A stretch of DNA of 64,000 nucleotides from positions 868,001 through 932,000 of the forward strand of contig NZ_JACXZA010000001.1 of NCBI RefSeq assembly GCF_014779765.1, given 5' to 3'. A model generated the notes under the pieces. That model was not told the origin of the DNA. It made no database searches and was given only the letters and a program-made list of their open reading frames with translations. This document shows, one piece after another, positions 1 to 8,500 of the stretch (position 1 is the stretch's first letter; the number at the start of each line of letters is the position of its first letter). Source of the stretch: Paenibacillus terricola. Lineage in GTDB: Bacteria; Bacillota; Bacilli; Paenibacillales; Paenibacillaceae. Position numbers and translations under genes: made by a program.

Positions 1-1
1 G

Positions 2-64
2 CAGCGTCGTTCAGACGGTTGGCTGAAGGAAGTGAATGAGGAAGGGAGCGGTAAGCCGATATGA
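2..64 (+). CDS. C-terminal tail of a gene cut by the window edge (unidentified)
   Basis: An open frame enters from the left edge and stops with TGA at 62-64, sharing ATGA with the start of the next gene at 61. The tail is about 20 residues, basic and acidic, ending in GKPI. The 4-base stop/start overlap suggests translational coupling with the downstream haem-b-like membrane protein, so the missing gene probably belongs to the same operon. Too little is present to name a function. The frame could be chance, because only 60 bases are visible. Confidence 0.35.
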   Translation, partial: QRRSDGWLKEVNEEGSGKPI

Positions 65-645
65 TCAATTGGATAACATCTTGGCCCGTGTGGGAATTAA
101 CGAGAGTATTTGGCATCGCGGCCTATTTGACGATATTTGCGGGATTGACGCTGGGCATGCTGTACAGCTTTCCATTCGTGAAGGGAAAACGAAAGGCGCA
201 GGTATATCGCTGGCATACGTATCTAACCAACGGAGGTACTGCTGTAGCGCTCCTTCATGCGGCGATTCTCATTATTAGCACGTATGTTCCTTACCGTTGG
301 GCGGATCTGCTCATTCCTTTCGCATCTAAGCAATATCCGATTGGCAATGGAATAGGCATCCTTGCGTTGTATGGCATGTTGTTATTGCTGATTACATCGG
401 ACTATCGAAACAAAATAAATCGGCATGTGTGGCTGACGATTCACTTATTGGCGTACCCGATCTTTGTTGGCGCTGCGGTGCATGGCTACATGGTCGGCAC
501 TAGCAGCGGCAACCCGCTTGCCAAGCTTATGTATGGCGGCACGCTGCTCGTTGTCGTTGTGTTGTTCGCAGTGCGGGCATCGATGCGTCAGAACTCGAAA
601 TCGAATACGAAGCTAAGACAGGTTCGACCATCGGTCAACCGTTAA
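61..645 (+). CDS. ferric reductase-like / cytochrome b-type transmembrane protein
   Basis: A 194-residue integral membrane protein with about five hydrophobic segments and histidines placed in or next to them (H52, H66, H122, H128, H141), the pattern of bis-haem b binding in the ferric reductase-like transmembrane family. It has no FAD or NAD(P)H domain, so an electron donor would be a separate protein, possibly the truncated upstream gene with which its ATG overlaps (ATGA). A purine-rich GGAAGGGAG lies about 11 bases upstream of the ATG. The likely role is transmembrane electron transfer. Family assignment is by hydropathy and histidine spacing; substrate and partner are unknown. Confidence 0.6.
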   Translation: MINWITSWPVWELTRVFGIAAYLTIFAGLTLGMLYSFPFVKGKRKAQVYRWHTYLTNGGTAVALLHAAILIISTYVPYRWADLLIPFASKQYPIGNGIGILALYGMLLLLITSDYRNKINRHVWLTIHLLAYPIFVGAAVHGYMVGTSSGNPLAKLMYGGTLLVVVVLFAVRASMRQNSKSNTKLRQVRPSVNR

Positions 646-648
646 AGA

Positions 649-690
649 GAGAGCCATGGAAATCTTCGAATGAAGATCTCCATGGCTCTT
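649..690. terminator. bidirectional terminator between converging genes
   Basis: An inverted repeat with near-perfect arms of about 18 bases (starting AGAGCCATGG and ending CCATGGCTCT) around a short AAT-type loop. A T-rich run follows on the plus strand. It sits between the converging membrane-protein and alkaline phosphatase genes and can serve both. Confidence 0.75.
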
Positions 691-699
691 CGTTATTTT

Positions 700-1965
700 T
701 TATTTCTTAACCTTAATGCCCATTGCTTCAGCGATTTTGAAGAAAATGTCCGTGTTCTCGTAAACGCCTGCGAACAGCTCCGAACGCGAACCTGTAGCCG
801 TTACTGGAATATCGACAGCCGTGTGACCCGAAGTTGTCCAGTCTACAACGAAGTTTTTCTTCGTGCCGGCGATTTGGAAAGGACCGTCTTCGGCGGAGAT
901 GCCGTCGCCGGACTCGTCAGCTGCATCCACAGGCTCGATTGCGAAGCCGCCCGTTTCATGGTCTGACAATACGAGAACGAGCGTTTCCGGATGCGCCTTC
1001 GCGTAATTTTTCGCAATACGAACCGCCTTGTCGAGCTCTTGGCCGGATTTGATCGTCAGCTTCGCGTTGTTCTGATGCGCCATCTCGTCCGTTGCTTCCT
1101 CTTCTACGACGAGGAAGAAGCCGTTCTTGTTCTTCGACAACGTGTCGATTGCTTTCTTCGTCATGTCTGGCAGCGGTACGATCGGATTATAAATATCGCC
1201 TTGGCCTTCCGGCTTCTGTTGGAACATCTCTTCGTTCGCGAACAGGCCGAGCAGCTTGCTGCCGTTTGCTTTGAGCAAATCTGCCTTGTTAGTTACATAT
1301 TTGTAACCGAGTTCTTGCGCTTTCTTCACGAGATTTCCTTGCGTGCCTTTGCTTTTCTCTGTTGGATCTTCAGCAGGTTCGTCCTGGAATGCGCCTGCTG
1401 TGCCAGCTGGGTACCAGAAGTCTTCGCCGCCGCCGAGCAGTACATCAATCTTCGAAGAAGTGAGGTATTGCAGGGCAATATCACTTTGCTTCGAACGGTC
1501 TTCGACATGGGCGCCGAATGCCGCACCGGTTGCGTCTGTTAATTGGCTGGTCGTGACGATGCCTGTGCCTTTGCCAAGATCCTTGGCATATTCGAGAATC
1601 GTCTTCACGCTCTTCTTATTTGCATCCATGCCAATTGCGCCATTGTAGGTCTTGACGCCGCTTGCGAATGCTGTTGCAGCCGCTGCGGAATCGGTGACGG
1701 GTACAGTCGAGCTCGTGTGGAAAAGTCCAACGTATGGCATATCGTCCATCGCAAGCTTTCCTGTCTCTCCGACTGTTGCAAGGCGAATGGCATCGCGTGC
1801 AGCAAGGCCCATGCCGTCACCGACGAACAGAATAACGTTCTTCGCATGTACAGCTGCCGCATCGGCTTCTTGTTTACCTTCCCCGTTGGATACATAGCTT
1901 GTAATCACGAGTGCTGCAGCAACCGTTCCAAGCATCGCAGCCTTCCATCCATTATGAATCTTCAT
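700..1965 (-). CDS. phoA: secreted alkaline phosphatase
   Basis: A 421-residue phosphomonoesterase of the alkaline phosphatase family, made to release phosphate outside the membrane. The N-terminus has a basic start and a hydrophobic stretch (about residues 9-24), consistent with a Sec signal. Metal and catalytic motifs are visible in order: GDGMG (D50), the nucleophile serine in TDSAAAATA (S93), the EEEATDEMAH metal-ligand segment, SDHETGG, and a late TSGHT histidine. It is slightly shorter than E. coli PhoA. The start ATG has GGGGAGGAAG about 10 bases upstream. It converges with the gene on its 3' side through a shared terminator. Phosphate-starvation control through PhoP is expected from the family; a weak candidate box is listed separately. 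Enzyme class is confident; the symbol is by family. Confidence 0.9.
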   Translation of the reverse strand: MKIHNGWKAAMLGTVAAALVITSYVSNGEGKQEADAAAVHAKNVILFVGDGMGLAARDAIRLATVGETGKLAMDDMPYVGLFHTSSTVPVTDSAAAATAFASGVKTYNGAIGMDANKKSVKTILEYAKDLGKGTGIVTTSQLTDATGAAFGAHVEDRSKQSDIALQYLTSSKIDVLLGGGEDFWYPAGTAGAFQDEPAEDPTEKSKGTQGNLVKKAQELGYKYVTNKADLLKANGSKLLGLFANEEMFQQKPEGQGDIYNPIVPLPDMTKKAIDTLSKNKNGFFLVVEEEATDEMAHQNNAKLTIKSGQELDKAVRIAKNYAKAHPETLVLVLSDHETGGFAIEPVDAADESGDGISAEDGPFQIAGTKKNFVVDWTTSGHTAVDIPVTATGSRSELFAGVYENTDIFFKIAEAMGIKVKK

Positions 1966-2040
1966 CTCGTAAACTTCCTCCCCAATTCGATTCTAAGCGG
2001 CACATTGTGTCATGTTCACGTACAAAATGTAGATGTCTAT

Positions 2041-2068
2041 TATTAACGCAATGTTTGTCCCAATTTAA
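2041..2068 (-). promoter_or_regulatory. possible PhoP-box-like direct repeats upstream of the phosphatase
   Basis: Read on the minus strand, three TTAACA-like hexamers (TTAAAT, CAAACA, TTAATA) occur with an exact 11-base period, the spacing known for Bacillus PhoP binding repeats. They lie about 75-105 bases upstream of the alkaline phosphatase start. Matches are imperfect, no clear promoter was identified with them, and they overlap the end of an open minus-strand frame, so this is only a candidate. Confidence 0.3.
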
Positions 2069-2410
2069 GATTCGGTGAACGGATGCAGATGCCATGCGCC
2101 GGCATAGGGCTGGTTATCGTATCAATCTTAGTCAGATGCATTTCACCCGTGATGTTATCGAATACACAACATAAGGAAAAAACACCTATACCCTCAGACT
2201 CATAAATGGAAATCGGGAGGCGCTGGATTCCGATGTCAAGTGAGCGGGAAGGAGGAAATGCAGCACGTAGACTGTTCAGATAGAGAGGCTCCTGGCTGTT
2301 GATGAAATCGCTTGCATAAAGCGGCTTTCGCTGCTCGGACAGAACGAAATTTGCAAAATATTAACATGCCGGCAGACGGCTATTTTTAATTTTTCCTTGC
2401 TGTTAATCAT
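2043..2410 (-). pseudogene. unidentified, apparently frameshifted minus-strand reading frame
   Basis: The minus strand carries a stop-free frame of about 105 codons ending with TAA at 2043-2045. It encodes a normal-looking, mixed-composition peptide (it includes PISIYESEGIGVFSL and ends in SPNLKLGQTLR). It has no early ATG, GTG or TTG; its first in-frame ATG is late. In another frame an ATG at 2410 opens MINSKEKLKIAV and runs into the same region, so a single frameshift near 2345-2360 would join a proper start to the long frame. No ribosome binding site is evident at 2410. I do not recognise the family. A degenerate gene is the best reading; chance openness is the alternative. Confidence 0.3.
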
Positions 2411-2439
2411 AAAAGTCGGGCGTCTTGGGAATATTTACT

Positions 2440-2480
2440 TAAGGCATCTGTGCGCGGAGAGACCTGCGTCAGATGCCTTA
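2440..2480. promoter_or_regulatory. perfect inverted repeat in the leader of the glucan synthase gene
   Basis: An 11-base perfect inverted repeat, TAAGGCATCTG at 2440-2450 and CAGATGCCTTA at 2470-2480, encloses a 19-base loop. It lies 72 bases before the glucan synthase ATG and is not followed by a T-run, so it is not an ordinary terminator. It may be an mRNA leader hairpin or a regulator site. Confidence 0.4.
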
Positions 2481-2552
2481 TCGGTATTTATTCCGCAGCC
2501 TTCATTGCGGAAGGCGATTACGTATAAAGACGAACGTAAGCAAGGGGGACCC

Positions 2553-5500
2553 ATGGTACTGAACGCCGAGCAGTTGGAGCAAAAAGCGCATGAACTGGCG
2601 CTGACTCATGATCCGATCATGGGCAGCTGGAATAGCAGGGAGCGGCTTGCCGAGTGGCATCGCGATAGGGAGAGCTTGCGGCAATTCGCTGCAGCGCTGA
2701 AGGTAGAAGGAGGCGTCTGCACGCAGCCTGCGGAACAATGGCTGCTGGATCACGCCGATTTTATCGAGAAGGAAGCGCAGATTGTAGAGAAGGAGCTGAA
2801 GCGCGGGGCGTTGTCTCGTCAAACATGGCTGAGGGCAGAAGAACGCCCGCGAGCTGTCGCTATCGGCAATACGTACTTCGAGGCGACGCATGGCAGACTT
2901 GATCTGGATTCGTTCGTCTCGTTCATTAACGCGTATCAGGAAATTGCAGTCTTGACGCTTGCGGAGACATGGCTTATGCCTGTGTTTCTGCGTATGGCAG
3001 CGATCGGTCGCATGGCAGCGCTAATGCGACTTGTCCGGGAACGGCACGAAGCTTGCCAGCGTGTAGAGAAATTGCTGAAGTCGCTTGCTCCGCCGGATAC
3101 GAAGCTGTGTGCGGCTGATATGCAGGCTGCACTGGAGAAGCATGGACAGACGCTGCCGCTGTCAGGCGCTGTTCTCGTTCATCTCGTCAGTCATCTGAAC
3201 GAATGGGCAGATGATGCAGCTTCCGTGCGGGAATGGCTTATCTGCAAGCTCGATTCGGATACGGATAATTTGAACCGAATTGTAACCTATGAGCATCAAC
3301 TTCAGGCTTCGCATGAAGTGGAAACGGGTCATTTGATCGGCAGCATTCGGACATTGTCGAGGGGACAATGGAAGCTGTATTTTGATCGAATCAGCGTGGT
3401 GGATCGAACGCTGACGCAGGAAACAGCCGGCACATACGCACGGTTGGATGATACGAGTAAACATACGCTGCGAAGCCGGATCGAGCGTCTCGCTCGTCGG
3501 TTCAATGTGCCAGAGAGCTTGATTGCATCGAAAGCAGTAGAGCTTGCAGACGTGAACCTGAGTCGTGACGGAGGCTCGACAGAGCATTCAGACGGTGTCG
3601 AAGGTGTGCCTCCCCGTTCTAGCTTCGCAGCTTATTACTTGCTGGATCATCAAGGCGTAGAAGCGCTTCATGAGTCGCTGCGCAGCTGCAATGCGAATCC
3701 ACGTACACATCGCGGCGCTGCCGTCAGACGCCGGCGGGGTACTGCTTATCTGTCGATGATCGGCTGCGCCTTCATCGTCTTTGCTGTCTTGTTCGGCTGG
3801 TGGGCAGGAAGCGGGAATGACTTAACGACAGGTGCGTGGGTAGCTGCGATCATTCTTATGCTCATGCCAGCTGCAGAATGGGCGATTGCAGCAAGTCACA
3901 CGTTCATTGGCGGCACGATTCGTTCCAAGCCATTGCTTCGGTATGATTACTCGTCTGGTATTCCATCGGATGCGAAGACAATCGTCGTTATGCCGATCAT
4001 TTGGACGAAGCAAGAAGATGTAGAGGAGCTGACGAATCGGCTTGAACTGCACTACTTGTCCAATCCGGATCCGCAGCTGTATTTTGCATTGCTGACGGAC
4101 TATGCCGATGCACAGTCGGAACGGATGACAACGGATGAGAAGGTGTACCGGGCAGCGCGTGAACGGATTGATGAGCTCAATGCTCGTTATCCGCGTGAAA
4201 GCGGAGGCCAGACCTTCCATTTGTTCCAGCGGAAGCGGAAGTGGAATGAGTCGGAGAAAGCATGGATGGGCTGGGAGCGCAAACGAGGCAAACTCGTTGA
4301 GTTTATTGGGCTGCTTCGAGGCGATGAGGGGACGAGCTTCCAAGAGCGCGCACTGCCAGTCGAGTTACAGGATGTCCATTATATGATAACGCTCGATGCC
4401 GATACCTCGCTGCCTATTGGCGCTGCGCAGCGTATGGTCGGCACGATGCATCTTCCGTATAATCGCCCTCGTCTGAACGCGTCGCGCACACGCGTAGTCG
4501 AAGGATACGGGGTGCTTCAGCCGCGAATTGGCGTCAGCTATGAGTCGGTCTCGAGGTCGCGTTTAGCAAGGCTGTGGTCCGGCGAGCCAGGTATTGATCC
4601 TTACGCATTCGCGATGTCTGATCCGTATCAGGATACGTTCGGACAAGGCATTTTTACCGGTAAAGGGATCTTGAGCATCGACAGCTTCAAGGCTGTGCTT
4701 AGCGAGCGGATTCCGGACAATCATGTGCTGAGTCATGATCTGCTCGAAGGCGGGTTCCTTCGCGGCGGATTGCTGTCGGATATTGAGCTGATCGATGGTC
4801 ATCCGGCCACATTCAGTTCTTATCAACAACGGCTGCACCGCTGGGTGAGAGGCGACTGGCAGCTGCTCTGCTGGCTGAAGCCCCGTGTATGCAATCGGAC
4901 AGGCGAGCTGCAGAAGGTAGATCTCACGTCACTCACGCGCTGGCAGATCATCGACAACATGCGGAGAAGTTTGCTGCAGCCAGCGCTTCTGCTTGCGCTG
5001 CTCGCTGCTCCGCTGATGCCGTCCCGGGCATGGACCGCCTTGACGGCAGTCGCCTTATTAACGATTTGTCTGCCGCTGATTAGAACGTTCATCTCGCCGA
5101 GCGCATTGGCCCGCAAACCAGCCGCCCTGTTGTCAGCATTCGGACAATCGCTAGTTATGCTTGTCACGCTTCCTTATCAAGCCGTTGTGATGAGCGATGC
5201 GGTTATTCGAACGCTGTATCGGCTGTATGGATCGAAGCGCCGGCTGCTGGAATGGACAAGTTCAGCAGAGGTCGAGAGGAGAAGCAAGCAGCAGCGCGCT
5301 ATTCGCGGCTTCGGCTGGGGCCTTGTACTCGCAGTTGCATATGGCATTCTAAGCTGGACATCAGCATATGCATCGATTCGCTGGATTGGCGGAGCGATTG
5401 CTGTCGTGTGGCTGATCGCTCCTGCCGTTGCGGGTTGGCTAAGCAAGCCGCCTGCTGTAAGAACGGAATCGATCTCCGATTCGGAACGTGCGACGCTGAC

Positions 5501-8500
5501 GAAGCTGGCAGCTGATATTTGGTCTTATTTCGACCAATATACGGTGGAAGAAGACAACTGGCTGACGCCGGATAACGTCCAGCTGGATCCGCCGGTTGGA
5601 CCAGCGAGACGAACGTCGCCAACCAATATTGGCTTGCAGCTGGCATGTACGCTCGCAGCGAGGGATTTCGGTTTTATCGACACGTCCGATATGCTGCGCC
5701 GGATGGAGCGCACGATGGATACGATCGAACGGATGGATAAGTGGAACGGCCATCTGTATAACTGGTACGAAACTTCGACGTTGAGGCCGCTGCCTCCGCT
5801 GTATGTATCAACCGTCGACTCGGGCAATTTCGTCGGTTATCTTGTAACAGTGAAAGAAGGTATCGCAGAGTATGCGGCGGAAGCTGCTGCTGCGCGCAAA
5901 GGCGGTACCGGAATCGGTCAGCAGACGTCACGATTGATCGCACGGCTGGATAAGCTTATTAACGAGACGGACTTCCGTCCGCTTTATGACGAAGCTTCGC
6001 AGCTGTTCACGCTTGGCTATCATGCGTCTGCAGATCGCAAAGAAACGATCCTATACGATCTGCTAGCTTCAGAAGCTCGCCAGTCGAGCTTCTTGGCGAT
6101 CGCCATGGGTCAAGTGCCCGCTGCTCATTGGTTCAAACTCGGCCGCGCGATGACGAAGTCGGGCAAACATGCGACGCTGCTCTCATGGTCGGGCACGATG
6201 TTTGAATATTTGATGCCTGCGCTGCTGATGAAGACGTACCGCCGAATGCTATGGGATAAGACGTATCGCGGCATGGTTCGTCGACAAATCGAGTACGCCC
6301 GTCAGCGTGCGGTGCCGTTCGGCATATCGGAGTCAGGTTACTACGCATTCGATTATCAAATGAATTACCAGTATCGCGCATTTGGTGTGCCGGGGCTTGG
6401 ATTCCAGCGCGGGCTGGAGGAGGACCTTGTGCTTGCGCCATATGCGACCATTATGGCAATTCCTTATGCCAAGCGAGAAGCGTTAGAGGCGCTTGGCAGA
6501 ATGGAAGAGATGGGGGCGCGCGGCGAGCACGGCTACTACGAAGCGATCGACTGCACCGCGAAGCGGATGCCGGAAGGACAGAGCAGCATCGTCATCCGCA
6601 GCTTCATGGTCCACCACCAAGGAATGAGTCTGCTGACGCTTGCCAATGAGCTGCTGCCTCGGACGATGGTCGACCGATTCCATGCCGACAAGCGCGTGCA
6701 AGCTGCGGAGCTGCTGCTGCAAGAACGGATGCCGGACAAGCCGGCCATTATTACAGACTCGGCCAAATCGTACACCGAACGGACGAGCATTGTGCAGGAT
6801 CAGGAACGGACCGCGCCGCTGCGTGAATTTACCGATCCGATCACTCCGCTGCCGGAAGTATGCTTGCTCTCCAACGGCTCATTCTCTTCTGTTGTGACAG
6901 CAAGCGGCGGCGGCTTCACGAGACACGGATCAATCGCATTGTCCAGATGGCATGAGGATCCCGTCATTGATCCGCCTGGAATCGGCATGTACATCCGCGA
7001 CGTAACCGGTGACGCTGTATGGTCGCCGGCTTATGAACCATGTCGTATACCTTCAGATGACATGCGGATACAGTTCTCGCTCCATCAGGCGAGCTTCATG
7101 CGCAAGGACGGACCGGTAGGCACTGAGCTTGATATCTGTGTATCGCCTGAGCATAACGTTGAAGTTCGCCGGCTGAAGCTGACGAATGTAAGCGCGGAGA
7201 CGCGTATTCTCGAAGTGACGACGTACACGGAGGTCGTGCTTGCGCCGCCGCTCGCAGACGATGCGCATCCGGCGTTCAGCAAGCTGTTCGTTCAGACGGA
7301 ATATGCTGCGGAGGAGGAGTGCCTGCTCGCGGTACGCAGACCGCGAGACGGTCATGAGCAGCATCGGTGGGCATTCCAGACGTTATCCATTGGATGCGAG
7401 AGTCTAGGACCGATTGAATATGAGACAGATCGGGCCATCTTCATTGGCCGCGGACATTCCATGCAGCATCCGCAAAGCCTGCACATGAAGCTGACCGGGA
7501 CGGTCGGAGCCGTGCTTGATCCGATCTTCGCCATTCGTCGGCGAGTGTCGGTTGGTCCAGGCGAGACGGTGAAGCTGTTCGGGGTAACAGGCGTTGCAGA
7601 GTCGCGCGACGAATCGATCAGCATCGCCAAGTCGCTGTGCGATGAGCAGCAGATTGATCGGACATTCCAGCTCGCTTGGACGCACAGCCGCATCGACCTG
7701 CGTCATCAGCGTCTTACTGCGCATGAAGCCTCTCTGCTGCAAACACTTGCAGGACGAGTGCTATACGCGTCGCCGCTCCGTCAGGAGCGGGCGGCCAGCA
7801 TCGAAGCGAATGTGAAAGGGCAGTCGGGCTTGTGGTCGATGGGCATATCCGGCGACCTGCCGATCGTTCTTGTCACATTGGAGGATAGGGCGCAGCTGCC
7901 GTTCGCGATCCGGCTTATGAGCGGGCACGGTTATCTATGCCGCAAAGGGCTGCCGTTTGATCTCGTCATCGTGAATGAATCAGCGGGCGGTTATCAACAG
8001 GATGTGACGGATGGACTGCGTGTCGCTATTGAGCAAAATGTTGATAAGCACGCCGTACGTCCCGGCGGTGTTTATCCGGTTGCTGCAAACCAGATGTCCG
8101 AGGAAGAACGGACGCTGCTGTTCGCCGTTGCCCGTTATGTACTGCGCGCGGACGGACCTAGCTTGAAGGCGCAGTTGAAAGCGCCGAAGCTGGTCCATGA
8201 ATGGGCAGCGTCATTGGAAGTTCAGCCGCAAACGGCATCAATGCAGCATGCTAACAACAAGCAAGAGCAGTATGCTGCGGAATCCGTTGAGCAGCTTGCG
8301 TTGTTCAACGGCTGGGGAGGCTTTACCCCTGATGGACGCGAATATCGGATTGCTCTTCGCGGCGGCAAGTTCTTGCATGCGCCGTGGAGCAATGTGGTAG
8401 CGAACGAGAAGTTCGGATTCCTTATCACGGAGCTTGGAACCGGCTATACGTGGTGGCGCAACAGCCGCGAATGTAAGCTGACGCCGTGGTCGAATGATCC

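Noticed and set aside
2260-2310. Short plus-strand peptide after a strong AAGGAGG near 2251
   Set aside because: The peptide is only 14 residues, the site is too close to the ATG, and it lies opposite the more protein-like minus-strand frame.
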